Source: Sphingobium sp. | GTDB lineage: Bacteria; Pseudomonadota; Alphaproteobacteria; Sphingomonadales; Sphingomonadaceae | Assembly: GCA_017744605.1 (NCBI GenBank) | Contig: JAGIAZ010000006.1 | Span: forward strand, 106,598 to 170,597 | Direction: 5' to 3' | Length of the DNA stretch: 64,000 nt | In this document: positions 1 through 8,376 of the stretch, in pieces | How positions within the stretch are numbered: position 1 is the stretch's first letter | Layout: each line of letters opens with the position of its first letter | Made by a program: the position numbers and the translations under genes | Notes under the pieces: model-generated | The model's input: the letters and a program-made list of their open reading frames with translations, nothing else | Told to the model about the DNA's origin: nothing | Database searches by the model: none

Positions 1-493
1 TACCGGATGTCGTGCCGATGCCGGCCTCATCGATGCGCGCCGCTGTTGCCGTGGCTGCGAGTTGGGGGATTGGATTGGCCGGCCCGAGGATACGGCTCAG
101 ATATTGACGGCTTGGCGCGCTGGTCTTGATGCGCACCGCGTTGCTTTGGCCATTGCCTGCGCACATTGCATAACTCGTGTCGAAGCGCTGGGCAGGCTGA
201 AGATGAACGTTCGGGCAATAGCGCCCGATCTCGATCGACTTGAAGACGGACGGGTCAAAGCCATTGCGGACGAGATAGGCTTTTGCGCGCGATGCTCCGT
301 TTGCCGGATCCATGGCGGCAGTCAGCGCGGCCGCTTCGGTTGCGGCCCGCAGGTTGCGATTGCCGGCATAATAGGTCGCAGCGTCGAGCGCGAAGCCGGC
401 CGCGCCAACCAGAGAGGCGGAGAGCACCGCGACCATTGGCGCGATCACGGCGCGTTCGTCGCGCCGAATCCGGGAAAATGATGCTGCGTTCAT
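1..493 (-). CDS. TadG-like pilus assembly protein (partial, C-terminus beyond window)
   Basis: Last gene of the minus-strand tad operon seen here; 164 codons are visible and the frame runs off the left edge. The ATG at 493 overlaps the stop of the preceding small gene in an ATGA junction. The protein begins with a short basic segment (SRIRRDERAV), then one hydrophobic helix at about residues 16-36 (APMVAVLSASLVGAAGFALD) and an A-rich stretch (RNLRAATEAAALTAAM). This is the usual N-terminus of TadE/TadG-like (pilus-assembly, Tad_N) proteins, which sit in the inner membrane with a large periplasmic part and are needed for Flp pilus assembly as minor pilin-like components. Two cysteines (in RYCPN and AMCAG) could form a disulfide. 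The TadG assignment rests on position and N-terminal layout; TadE or TadF is possible because the C-terminus is missing. Confidence 0.75.
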   Translation of the reverse strand, partial: MNAASFSRIRRDERAVIAPMVAVLSASLVGAAGFALDAATYYAGNRNLRAATEAAALTAAMDPANGASRAKAYLVRNGFDPSVFKSIEIGRYCPNVHLQPAQRFDTSYAMCAGNGQSNAVRIKTSAPSRQYLSRILGPANPIPQLAATATAARIDEAGIGTTSG

Positions 494-729
494 GGCGCGC
501 CGCCCGTTTTACTGTCCGGCGCACGGTCGGGCCGCTGCCCGATCGACGCGATGTAGCGCTTGTAGATCGCGTCGGCCTCGTCCGGATTCAGGCTCGGCCT
601 GTCGCCCTGTCGGGGTGGCGACTGGAGCTGCGCTTCGATCACCTTGCGCGCGGACGTCTGCGCGGGGGGCGGGGTTGCAGCTTTGGCGGACGCGACGGCC
701 GAAGCGGCCATGAGGAAAACAACGACCAT
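490..729 (-). CDS. Small exported protein in the tad operon
   Basis: A 79-residue protein between tadD and the tadG-like gene. Its stop overlaps the next ATG by 4 bases and it starts 2 bases after the tadD stop, so translational coupling makes it very probably real. Residues 1-17 (VVVFLMAASAVASAKA) form a signal peptide with an AxA-type cleavage site. The mature part is short, polar and proline-rich, ending in SKTGGAP; the only recognisable segment is a charged helix (LNPDEADAIYKRYIASIG). I do not recognise a family. Position suggests a periplasmic accessory factor of the Tad machine. Confidence 0.6.
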   Translation of the reverse strand: MVVVFLMAASAVASAKAATPPPAQTSARKVIEAQLQSPPRQGDRPSLNPDEADAIYKRYIASIGQRPDRAPDSKTGGAP

Positions 730-731
730 GA

Positions 732-1415
732 TCAGCCTCCCTTGCGTGCAGGTTCGCGTGCCAGCGCTTCGATACGGACGGCTTCGGCTGTGACCTGCTG
801 GTTGAGCCGGGCTCTCTCTTCGGGCTTCGAAATGGCGCCGAGAACATCCGCAGCCTGACCGGGCTGGCCGGACAATGTGAGTGCGAGCGCGAGGTTGTTG
901 CGGATGACGACTTCGGCGGGTGCCAGGTCTGCCGCGCCGCGTAGCGTCTCGACGGCGTCCGCATATCGGTGCGCGCGCAATTGGGCATAGCCGAGCGCGT
1001 TACGGAGCATGGCGTCGGCGGAATTGAACCGCAGGGCTGCCTGATAAAAGGGCATGGCCTCGGCCCAACGGCCGCGCGCGACACGAAGATGCCCGCGCAC
1101 CGCGCCAAGCCGGCCATCGTCGCCGGAGGGCAGAGTGGCCGCAACGGCCTCCGCCTTGTCGATTTCTCCCAGGTCGAGCAGGCTGTTGATGCGCAGGACC
1201 CGCGCATCGAGATCGCCGGGATACTGCCGGTCGAAATCGTCGAGATAGGCGAGCGACGCGCGAGTGCGGCCGTCCGCACGCGCCTGGCCAATGAGCTGGA
1301 GATAGAGCCCGCGCGCCTCGGGCGCGAGCGCCGTGTCCTGCGGGCCTGCCCACGCCGTGGCGGGCAAGCCGATCAGAAGCGCGGCACATAGGGGCGAGGT
1401 CAGTGAGCGGATCAT
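732..1415 (-). CDS. tadD: TadD-like TPR protein of the Flp pilus system
   Basis: A 227-residue exported protein. Residues 1-23 are a signal peptide (CAALLIGLPATAWA, cleavage near AWA-GP). The rest is alpha-helical with tetratricopeptide-type repeats, clearest around residues 108-165 (WAEAMPFYQAALRFNSADA, then LGYAQLRAHRYADAVETLR). TadD proteins are TPR lipoproteins or periplasmic proteins that help assemble the Tad secretion apparatus and its secretin. No lipobox cysteine is seen, so this one is probably soluble and periplasmic. It overlaps the tadC stop by 4 bases (ATGA). Function comes from operon position plus TPR architecture; other TPR scaffolds would look the same. Confidence 0.75.
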   Translation of the reverse strand: MIRSLTSPLCAALLIGLPATAWAGPQDTALAPEARGLYLQLIGQARADGRTRASLAYLDDFDRQYPGDLDARVLRINSLLDLGEIDKAEAVAATLPSGDDGRLGAVRGHLRVARGRWAEAMPFYQAALRFNSADAMLRNALGYAQLRAHRYADAVETLRGAADLAPAEVVIRNNLALALTLSGQPGQAADVLGAISKPEERARLNQQVTAEAVRIEALAREPARKGG

Positions 1416-2305
1416 TGGCGCATCCCCCTCAGCGTATCGAACAGCGTGGTGACAGGCGGGCCGCCGAGAACGATGAACAGCGCCGGCATGAAGAACACGA
1501 TCATGACCACGACCATGCGGACGGCGATCTTGCCCATGGCCTCGCGAGCACCGGCGATGCGGCGTTCGGTGAATTCTTCGATGAAGTCGCGGAGCGCCGG
1601 CGTGAGCTGGACGCCCTGGAAAAGCCCCTGGCGAAACAGTGTCGCCAGTTCCTTTGCGCCGCTGACTCCGACACGCGTCGCCCAGCGCTCCAGCCCGACC
1701 TCATAGCTCATACCGCGATCGAGATCGGCGACCAGAAGGGCGATCAACTCGCAATGCCTGGGTGCGGCGCGGCTTTCTTCCTTTGCGATCGAGCGGAAGC
1801 ATTGGTCGAGCGACATGCCGCTCTCCAGCATCATCAGCATCATATCGAGCAGGAAGGGGAATTCGGCCGTGATCTGCAGCGCGCGATTCTGCGCGACGAA
1901 ATTGAGCAGAAGCTTGGCCGCGATGAATGTGAGGCCGGCTCCCGTGAGCACAAGCAGCGGCTTGGCGAAGAAGGCGCCCCAAACCAGTCGTGAAAGCATC
2001 AGGAGCAGAACTGCCATGACGAAAGTGGCGCCCAGGCGGATCCACACGAAGCGGTCGATGGCGTGAGCACCTTCGAAGCCAGCCTGGCGGAGCCGGCTTT
2101 CGATCTCCATGCGGTCTCGTCCGCGGGGGGCGAACAGGGCCGGCAGCGGCGGTCCGGCGCGCTTCTGGCGGATCATCGGCACGCCGCGTGCTGCAAGGCG
2201 TACGGTCAGGCGATGATCGGCGCGCAGCATGTGCACGCTCCTGACGGCGAAAAGCAGGCCTGCCAGCGCCATTCCGAAATAGAAAAGGGTGAGGAGCAGC
2301 GTCAT
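1412..2305 (-). CDS. tadC: TadC, inner-membrane platform protein of the Flp pilus
   Basis: A 297-residue type II secretion F-domain membrane protein. I place the start at the ATG at 2305, which overlaps the tadB stop (TGATG); the same frame stays open further upstream but only antisense to tadB. Residues 3-21 form a first membrane helix (LLLTLFYFGMALAGLLFAV). The T2SSF domain occupies roughly 130-255 with the typical helical core (FPFLLDMMLMMLESGMSLDQ), flanked by membrane helices, and the last helix ends near residue 290 (MIVFFMPALFIVLGG). TadB and TadC form the platform that couples the TadA motor to pilin extrusion. Confidence 0.9.
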   Translation of the reverse strand: MTLLLTLFYFGMALAGLLFAVRSVHMLRADHRLTVRLAARGVPMIRQKRAGPPLPALFAPRGRDRMEIESRLRQAGFEGAHAIDRFVWIRLGATFVMAVLLLMLSRLVWGAFFAKPLLVLTGAGLTFIAAKLLLNFVAQNRALQITAEFPFLLDMMLMMLESGMSLDQCFRSIAKEESRAAPRHCELIALLVADLDRGMSYEVGLERWATRVGVSGAKELATLFRQGLFQGVQLTPALRDFIEEFTERRIAGAREAMGKIAVRMVVVMIVFFMPALFIVLGGPPVTTLFDTLRGMRQ

Positions 2306-3204
2306 CAGAACACGAGCCGCATCATGCGCTTCATGGCCAGCATGCCCATGCCCTGCAGGCACAGGGCGACGATCGCCAATGTATGCCCCCGCCGGTCGCC
2401 GGTGAAGAAATCGAGATAGGCGGGGTTCACGGCCATGAGCAGCACCATCGCCACGATCGGCATGGCGATCAGGATTCGCGCGCTCACCTTGGCCTGCGCG
2501 GTCGCGGCGTCCATCTCGCGGCGGACGCGCAGGCGCGCGCGCAGGATATTCGACAGATTGGCGAGCACCGCCGTGATCGAGCCGCCATAGCGCAGATTGG
2601 TCGCGATCGCCGCAGCGAGCATGGCCACTTCGGGCACGCGCAGCCGGAGAGACAGCAACTGCATCGTGTCGGCGACCGGCGCGCCCCATTCGAGCCGGCG
2701 CGCGACGGGTGTCATGAAGCTGCGTACGCTGTCCGGGGCTTCCAGCAGGGCCCGCTCCAATGCCTGGGGCAGGGAGCTGCCGACCATCTGCATCTGGCGG
2801 ACGGAATCGATATAGTGCGGCAGCGCCTGGATCAGCGCGTCGATCCGCCGATTGGCCCGACGGCTGACATAGGCATAGGCCGCAAGCGGCAGCCCCACCA
2901 GCGCGAGGAGGGCGGCGGTGGGGCCGCTCATCAGCAGGCCGAGCATGGCCAATAACAGGACTGCGGCAATGCCGAGAATGATGGCGCGGGCACTCAGCTC
3001 GATCTGTGCGCGTGCAAGGAGCGGCGCGATCATGTCGGGCACCGAGATCAGCTGATCGCGGCGCACCATGGTCGATGCGCTGCCGGTCTCACGTCCGAGC
3101 CGGCGATCGAGCCGGCTGAGTTCCCGGCTGCGCGCAGCGACGATCGGATAGGCCGCGGCAGCCGACGCGAGCAACGCAATCACGAGGAACACGAGCATCT
3201 TCAC
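2305..3204 (-). CDS. tadB: TadB, inner-membrane platform protein of the Flp pilus
   Basis: About 299 residues with a T2SSF domain, paired with TadC. There are GTG codons at 3207 and 3204 and an ATG at 3198. The GTG at 3204 gives a GTGA overlap with the tadA stop and lies 8 bases after a GGAG, so I chose it; the N-terminus is uncertain by a few residues. Residues 1-20 are a membrane helix, a second hydrophobic pair lies near 75-115 (GIAAVLLLAMLGLLMSG and ALLALVGLPLAAYAYVS), the T2SSF core covers about 125-250 (ALPHYIDSVRQMQMVGSSLP), and further helices follow at 250-295. Partner of TadC in the pilus platform. Confidence 0.9.
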   Translation of the reverse strand: MKMLVFLVIALLASAAAAYPIVAARSRELSRLDRRLGRETGSASTMVRRDQLISVPDMIAPLLARAQIELSARAIILGIAAVLLLAMLGLLMSGPTAALLALVGLPLAAYAYVSRRANRRIDALIQALPHYIDSVRQMQMVGSSLPQALERALLEAPDSVRSFMTPVARRLEWGAPVADTMQLLSLRLRVPEVAMLAAAIATNLRYGGSITAVLANLSNILRARLRVRREMDAATAQAKVSARILIAMPIVAMVLLMAVNPAYLDFFTGDRRGHTLAIVALCLQGMGMLAMKRMMRLVF

Positions 3205-4550
3205 CACAGCTTCTCCGCCGCTGCGGTGGTCGAATAATCGCGCATTTTCCGAGCGAAATGGGGGCGGTGCGTGAGCGTGCAGAACTCGCCCAGGCCAGAC
3301 ATGGGCGGCTGCTCCTTGAACGCGAACACTTCGTTGAGCGAGTAGGCATCTCCCTCGATTCCGGTGACTTCCGTGATCGAAACGATCCGCCGTTTGCCGT
3401 CCGTCAGGCGCTGGATGTGGACGACGAGGTGGACGCTGTTGGCGACGAAGCGGCGAATGGCGCGCACGTCGTTCTGGAGGCCGGCGAAGCCGAGCAGCAT
3501 TTCCAGGCGAGCGAAGGCATCTCGAGGCGAATTGCCATGCAGCGTCGCCATCGACCCATCATGGCCGGTTGACATGGCCTGGAGCATTTCGACGGCTTCG
3601 ACGCCGCGAACCTCTCCCAGGATGATCCGGTCGGGCCGCATTCTCAGCGCATTGCGCATCAATTCACGGGCGCCGACCTCGCGCTCGCCATCCGCATTGG
3701 GCGGGCGCGCCTCCAGCCGTACCACGTGCTGCTGGCGCAATTGCAGTTCGGCCGCGTCCTCGATGGTGATGAGCCGCTCCCTGTCGCCGATGAAGCTTGA
3801 GAGCATGTTCAGCAACGTCGATTTGCCGGCGCCGGTGCCTCCGCAGATGAGGATGTTGAGGCGGGCGCGGACGGCGGCGCTCAGATAGGCTGCCATTTCG
3901 GCGCTCATCACCTGGGCTTCCACGAAGTTCTCGATGCTCAATGTCTGCATCCGGAATTTGCGGATGGAGAGCAGCGGGCCATCCAGTGCGACCGGAGGGA
4001 TGATGATATTGACGCGCGAACCGTCGGGCAGGCGCGCATCGACATAGGGCGTGGCTTCGTCGACGCGACGGCCAACCGGGCCGACGATGCGCTGGATGAC
4101 GTTCATGAGATGGGCTTCGTCGCGAAAGCGCGTCTCGACCTTCTCGAGCACGCCGTTGCGCTCGACATAGATTTGGCCGGGGCCGTTCACGACGACATCG
4201 TCGAGTGTGGGGTCCCGCAGGAGGGGAGCGATCGGGCCGAACCCGACGACTTCGTCCTCGACATCCTCGATGAGCACCAGCCGCTCCGCGCTGTTGAGTG
4301 CGAGCTGGCCCCGCCGGCTGCGCACGGTGATCGCCTGCTCGATTTCCTCGCGCAAAGCCCGCTGACCGAGCGCCTCGGGATTGCTGCCCAAGGTTTCGAG
4401 CCGCTCGATGACCTGCTGGCAGATCTGCGCTTTCATCGCCTGGTAGCTGTCCGTCATCCGCTGCGCGGCAGGCTGTGTGACCGGCGCGTTGCGGGGCAGG
4501 CGGCTCGCCGGGTCCGCCCTGGGGGACATATCGTCTGTTAGCAAACTCAT
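3201..4550 (-). CDS. tadA: TadA/CpaF, secretion ATPase of the Flp pilus
   Basis: A 449-residue type II/IV secretion ATPase (CpaF subfamily) that powers Flp pilin extrusion at the inner membrane. The start at ATG 4550 overlaps the tadZ stop (ATGA); the open frame continues upstream only as antisense of tadZ. Residues 1-100 form the N-terminal domain. The Walker A motif is at about 237-245 (CGGTGAGKST), followed by the Asp box (LITIEDAAELQL), Walker B (RPDRIILGEVRG) and His box (TGHDGSMATLHGNSPRD). All catalytic elements are intact. It overlaps tadB by a few bases. Length and motifs are typical of the family. Confidence 0.95.
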   Translation of the reverse strand: MSLLTDDMSPRADPASRLPRNAPVTQPAAQRMTDSYQAMKAQICQQVIERLETLGSNPEALGQRALREEIEQAITVRSRRGQLALNSAERLVLIEDVEDEVVGFGPIAPLLRDPTLDDVVVNGPGQIYVERNGVLEKVETRFRDEAHLMNVIQRIVGPVGRRVDEATPYVDARLPDGSRVNIIIPPVALDGPLLSIRKFRMQTLSIENFVEAQVMSAEMAAYLSAAVRARLNILICGGTGAGKSTLLNMLSSFIGDRERLITIEDAAELQLRQQHVVRLEARPPNADGEREVGARELMRNALRMRPDRIILGEVRGVEAVEMLQAMSTGHDGSMATLHGNSPRDAFARLEMLLGFAGLQNDVRAIRRFVANSVHLVVHIQRLTDGKRRIVSITEVTGIEGDAYSLNEVFAFKEQPPMSGLGEFCTLTHRPHFARKMRDYSTTAAAEKLW

Positions 4551-5716
4551 GCCCGGCGCTCCACGGCGCGCATCATGGCGCGACGAAGCTTGTCGATCTG
4601 GCCGCGCGCGCCGGTGTGCGGCAGCGAGAAGATGCCGCTCGCGCGCCGGATGGCCTGCAGATAGGCGCCCCCGTCGGCGTCCAGCGCCATCGGCCTGCCG
4701 GCATTCAGGGCATTGCGCAGGCGGGCCGGATCTGTCGGGATGCACAGGCTGGAGTTGACGCCCAGGGCCTCGGACATGCGCTTGCCGTCCAGCAGGACGC
4801 CGGGTTGATGATCCCACATCAGCAGTCGCATGCGAGCGAACACCATTGGATCGGGAGCGATCTTGTCGAGCAGGCGGCGCATCGCCTCGAGTTCGCGGAT
4901 CGACTGCGCGCAGACCAGCTCGATGCGATCGGCAAGCGTGCACAGGTCGCGCAGCAAACCGCCGTGGCGAAGGCTGCCGGCGCTCAACACCACGTCGGCC
5001 GAGCAGGCGCGCAGCAGCCGGACGAGGCCTGCGATATCGTTGGGCGATACGCCGACCGGTTCCGCGCCGGTCCCGCCGTCGAACGTCAGCAATTGGAGGC
5101 CGGTCTGTCCGTGACGAGCCAGCGCGCTCGACAGCAAATTCGCGTCCAGGCGCTCGACGTCCGCGACGGCCGACGCGACGCCATAAGTCACGTCGAGGTC
5201 CATATAGGCAGCCGCGGCGCTCGTCGGCAGGGTGCAATCGATCAGCAGGCTGGAGGGGCGGCCTGCGGCGCGGATCAGCGCCATGTCTGTCGCCAGCAGG
5301 GCCGTTGCTTCCGGATCGGCGCCGAGCAGCAGCGTCAAATGACCATGGCTGGTCTGTTCGACGAGAGAATTGTTGAGGAGGCGGGCCATGACTTCGGCCA
5401 CTTCTCGACCTTCCGCCTCGCGCGGAATGAAGTCATGGGCGCCGGCGCGCACCGCGCTCAGTATCTTGTCGCTCTCCGTCTCGTCCGAGGCGAGGATGAT
5501 CGGTCGACCGCCCGCGGTTTCCGCCACGGCGCCGATCGCCGCGGCAAGCGAGCGTTCGGGTGGAATGGCGGCGCGGTCGATCACGACGACGCCGGGGCCA
5601 TCCAGCATATGCGGCTCGAGCGCCTGTACCAGTTCCACGGACACGCGGCCGCCCATGGCGTTTTCGATGCGGTGCGCGAGCATCCGGTCGACCGAGAGGA
5701 TCAGTATCTCTGCCAT
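4547..5716 (-). CDS. tadZ: TadZ/CpaE-like pilus localisation protein with degenerate Walker A
   Basis: A 389-residue protein with an N-terminal receiver-like domain (about 1-115, starting AEILILSVDRMLAHRIENA) followed by a MinD/ParA-like domain (about 125-375). TadZ/CpaE directs Tad pilus assembly to the cell pole. Where MinD-type ATPases have a KGGxGKT loop after the first strand, this protein reads LLLGADPEATALLATD (about 129-144), so the Lys/Gly P-loop is absent. Later segments (LLIDCTLPT, DADGGAYLQAI) keep the fold. Atypical P-loops are known in TadZ/CpaE proteins; here nucleotide hydrolysis looks unlikely. It lies one base after the secretin gene stop and overlaps tadA by 4 bases. Confidence 0.88.
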   Translation of the reverse strand: MAEILILSVDRMLAHRIENAMGGRVSVELVQALEPHMLDGPGVVVIDRAAIPPERSLAAAIGAVAETAGGRPIILASDETESDKILSAVRAGAHDFIPREAEGREVAEVMARLLNNSLVEQTSHGHLTLLLGADPEATALLATDMALIRAAGRPSSLLIDCTLPTSAAAAYMDLDVTYGVASAVADVERLDANLLSSALARHGQTGLQLLTFDGGTGAEPVGVSPNDIAGLVRLLRACSADVVLSAGSLRHGGLLRDLCTLADRIELVCAQSIRELEAMRRLLDKIAPDPMVFARMRLLMWDHQPGVLLDGKRMSEALGVNSSLCIPTDPARLRNALNAGRPMALDADGGAYLQAIRRASGIFSLPHTGARGQIDKLRRAMMRAVERRA

Positions 5717-5717
5717 A

Positions 5718-7076
5718 TCAATGCCTTATAACGCCAAAGGGGGCGGCTTTCTGATCAAGTCCATCGATGCCGGAGCCACCGGCGCTGGCCTCGACTGTCG
5801 CGGCGCCGGGGAGCGGCGGGAGCGAGCCTGCCTTCATCGGCCCGACCAGGCGTGGCGTGACCACGATGATCAGCTCCTGATGCTCCTTCTGGTTCTGCTG
5901 CCGCTTGAAGAAGGCGCCGAGCACCGGAATGTCGCCGAGAATGGGCAGCTTGTCTTTCGTGGTCGTGCGGCTGCTATAGGTGAGGCCCGCGACCACGAAG
6001 CTCTGGCCGCTGCCGAGTTCGACGGTCGTCTCGGCGGAGCGGCGGCGCAGGCCGGGCACCACATAGCCCTGGAGCTGGACGCCGCTGCCATAGTCGAGCT
6101 CGCTGACTTCCGGCGCGATCTTGAGGACGATATGGTCCTTTGAAAGCACGAACGGCGTCACGGAGAGACGCACGCCGAATTCCTTGTACTGGATGGAGAT
6201 GCTGTTGCCGCCGCTCGAGCCGGCCTGCGGCACCGGTATCGGGATCTCGCCGCCCGCCAGGAAGCTTGCGCGTTCGCCCGAGCGGACCAGCAGGGTGGGC
6301 TGGGCAAGCAGCTCGGAAAGCCCATTGGACGAAAGCGCACTCAGCACAGCGCCGATCCCGCGATTGGGCGCGGACAGGAACAGCTTGAAAGCGTCCTGGA
6401 TGGGCGCGGTCCCGTCGATCGACAGGCCGTTGGCGTTGAACGACGCGTTCCCCAGACTGCCCGGCGACACGATGGCGCCCTGCACATCGCCGCTCAGCTT
6501 GGCGAAATTGAAGCCAAGGGCTTTCAATGTCGAAGAGGAGACGGCAGCGAACTGCACGTCGACCGCGACGACCTGCTCGCCGACGACGATGAGGTTATTC
6601 TGCAGCGGGCCTTCCTTGCCGGATGCGATCCGAGCGGCGTCCGAGCGCGTATTCAGGTCGCCGACATCGCCGGACAGCACGATGCCGTCTTCCGTGCGAG
6701 TTGCGGCGACGGTGTCGAAGCGGCTGTCTTTCGCCAGCTGCGCGGCCGCCAGGGCCGTGCGGGGCACGATGCGCTGCAGCGACTGGGCCATGAGGATGCC
6801 ATCGCTGCCGTACACGCTGATCACGGCCTCGCCGACACCTTTCCCGGTGATTCTGAGCGTGCGTGGATTGGGCGCTGTGACGGCGATGACATCCTCCCGG
6901 TCGACCTCGACCCGACCGATTGTTCGTGGAAAAGAAAGCGACCGATGGGCGTTGACAAAAAGGGGTTGGGGGTCTGCCGATGCCTGCAGGGCATTGCTGG
7001 CCGGCGCGGCCATGACGGCAGGGGCAAGGCTGAAGACCAGGCACGAGGCGAGGCCGGCGAAGGTGATCGGCTTCAT
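5718..7076 (-). CDS. cpaC: CpaC/RcpA, outer-membrane secretin of the Flp pilus
   Basis: A 452-residue secretin forming the outer-membrane channel for the Flp pilus. Residues 1-23 are a signal peptide (ending VMAAPAS). The pilus assembly N-terminal domain covers about 35-110 (HRSLSFPRTIGRVEVDRED), a BON/secretin-N-like region about 115-185, and the C-terminal secretin domain about 230-420, with the beta-rich family motifs AQPTLLVRSGERASFLAGGE and SFVVAGLTYS. It ends shortly after the secretin barrel, as expected for CpaC. The start (ATG 7076) overlaps the cpaB stop by 4 bases. Confidence 0.93.
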   Translation of the reverse strand: MKPITFAGLASCLVFSLAPAVMAAPASNALQASADPQPLFVNAHRSLSFPRTIGRVEVDREDVIAVTAPNPRTLRITGKGVGEAVISVYGSDGILMAQSLQRIVPRTALAAAQLAKDSRFDTVAATRTEDGIVLSGDVGDLNTRSDAARIASGKEGPLQNNLIVVGEQVVAVDVQFAAVSSSTLKALGFNFAKLSGDVQGAIVSPGSLGNASFNANGLSIDGTAPIQDAFKLFLSAPNRGIGAVLSALSSNGLSELLAQPTLLVRSGERASFLAGGEIPIPVPQAGSSGGNSISIQYKEFGVRLSVTPFVLSKDHIVLKIAPEVSELDYGSGVQLQGYVVPGLRRRSAETTVELGSGQSFVVAGLTYSSRTTTKDKLPILGDIPVLGAFFKRQQNQKEHQELIIVVTPRLVGPMKAGSLPPLPGAATVEASAGGSGIDGLDQKAAPFGVIRH

Positions 7077-7978
7077 GGCTTGCTGCTCCCCGGATAGATG
7101 ACCTCGTGACGCTCGCCGACGACCAGATCGATCGACGCCGGCGCTGAACGCGCGGCTGGGCGAGGCAAGACAATGGGCGCGGCGATGGGCTGTGCCGCGG
7201 CACGGCGGGCCGGGACGCTCGACTGAACGGAAGCCACGGCCACCTGTTGGTTGTCCGAGGGGTTGCGAAGCGAAAGGTAGAGCGAGCCCGTGGCTTTCGC
7301 GAGCGAGAGGCTCGAGACCTGGTCCGGACTCAGCGCGAGCGTCACCGTTCGTGCGGGAGGCGGCGCCGAGGACATCGCACCCTGCGCGCCCGACGCTGCC
7401 GGTGTGCCGACGATGAGATCGCCCACGGCCAGAACCTGGACCATCTGCAGCAGCGCCTGGGCGCGGCTTTCGCCGTCGCCGCGCGTGCCGTTGATGGCGT
7501 CCGCGCCGGGATAGACGACCTGGACGTCCACCCGATCGCCAGGGCGAACCAGACCGGCTACGGCGATCTCCGCCGTCGTGTCGATGCTCATGGCGCGCAT
7601 GCCCATGGGAACGCGGACGGCGAGTTTGGTCGTGAGATCCACACTCGTACGCGCGATCATGGCGCCGGCGGGGATCGGTTGCGTGGCGACCTTGCCGACG
7701 ACTTCGGGGGGCGTCGCGATGTTCGGGAAGCGCCCCGGATCGGCAGCGGCGTTGCGGACCATGGCAGCGGTGATGGTCTCGCCCGTATCGATCGCACGCG
7801 TCGCCACGGCGAAGAGCACGACGGATGCCGCGGGCGTGGCGGAGGCTGCCGTCGACTGCGATGGCTTATTCGCGAGGCGCGGCGCGCTGCGAAGTTCGCG
7901 AACGCCAAGAAAAAGGAAAATGAGCGCGACAAGAAGTCCCGCCACAAGTGTGGTCCTCGCTCCCAGGCTCAGTGCCAT
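7073..7978 (-). CDS. cpaB: CpaB/RcpC, Flp pilus assembly protein
   Basis: First gene of the tad operon in this window. The 301-residue protein has an N-terminal membrane anchor (residues 8-24, TTLVAGLLVALIFLFLGV), then a SAF/CpaB domain at about 55-125 (VATRAIDTGETITAAMVR and GKVATQPIPAGAMIARTSVD), and the RcpC/CpaB C-terminal domain to about 260 (RPGDRVDVQVVYPG). It acts in the periplasm beside the secretin. It starts at ATG 7978 with no overlapping upstream gene, so the operon promoter should lie in 7979-8340. No flp pilin or cpaA prepilin peptidase lies next to it, unlike many tad loci. Confidence 0.92.
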   Translation of the reverse strand: MALSLGARTTLVAGLLVALIFLFLGVRELRSAPRLANKPSQSTAASATPAASVVLFAVATRAIDTGETITAAMVRNAAADPGRFPNIATPPEVVGKVATQPIPAGAMIARTSVDLTTKLAVRVPMGMRAMSIDTTAEIAVAGLVRPGDRVDVQVVYPGADAINGTRGDGESRAQALLQMVQVLAVGDLIVGTPAASGAQGAMSSAPPPARTVTLALSPDQVSSLSLAKATGSLYLSLRNPSDNQQVAVASVQSSVPARRAAAQPIAAPIVLPRPAARSAPASIDLVVGERHEVIYPGSSKP

Positions 7979-8376
7979 TACTTTCCTTCCCCGCGTCTAC
8001 GCAAATGTGACTGCGCGCTTCCGCAAACAGCCCTTGCGAAAACGCAAAACTGCTCGATCAGCGGTCTGGAATTAGCAAAGCGACACGAAAGGTCGGAATG
8101 GAGAAGGAACCGCTCTGACTTCTCATCTTTTTCGTTGATGAGAAATTAACCACGTTTATATTCGGATGGTTTACGAGGTTTTTAGCCTTTTCCTTTGCGT
8201 GTCATTGAGATGGGTGGTTTTGCGGCAAAATGGGGAACCGGCGAAAACGTTCAGATCGGTCGTGATCTCGGTTTGGCATTTGGCCGGCCGGGCGCAGGAA
8301 GGCAGTGGAACAACTCTAAACAAGGGACGAATCGCTGCAAGGCGCACTGAAAATCCTGCTGATCGAAGGTGACTGT
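7979..8376. promoter_or_regulatory. Divergent promoter region between tad operon and EAL-like gene
   Basis: About 0.35-0.4 kb without a convincing reading frame between cpaB (minus) and the EAL-like gene (plus). It should contain the tad operon promoter and the promoter for 8377-10631. A perfect 8-base inverted repeat with a 9-base loop lies at 8120-8144 (TTCTCATC...GATGAGAA); it could be a protein-binding site, and the run of T in its loop argues against a normal terminator. I cannot assign -35/-10 elements with confidence. Confidence 0.4.
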
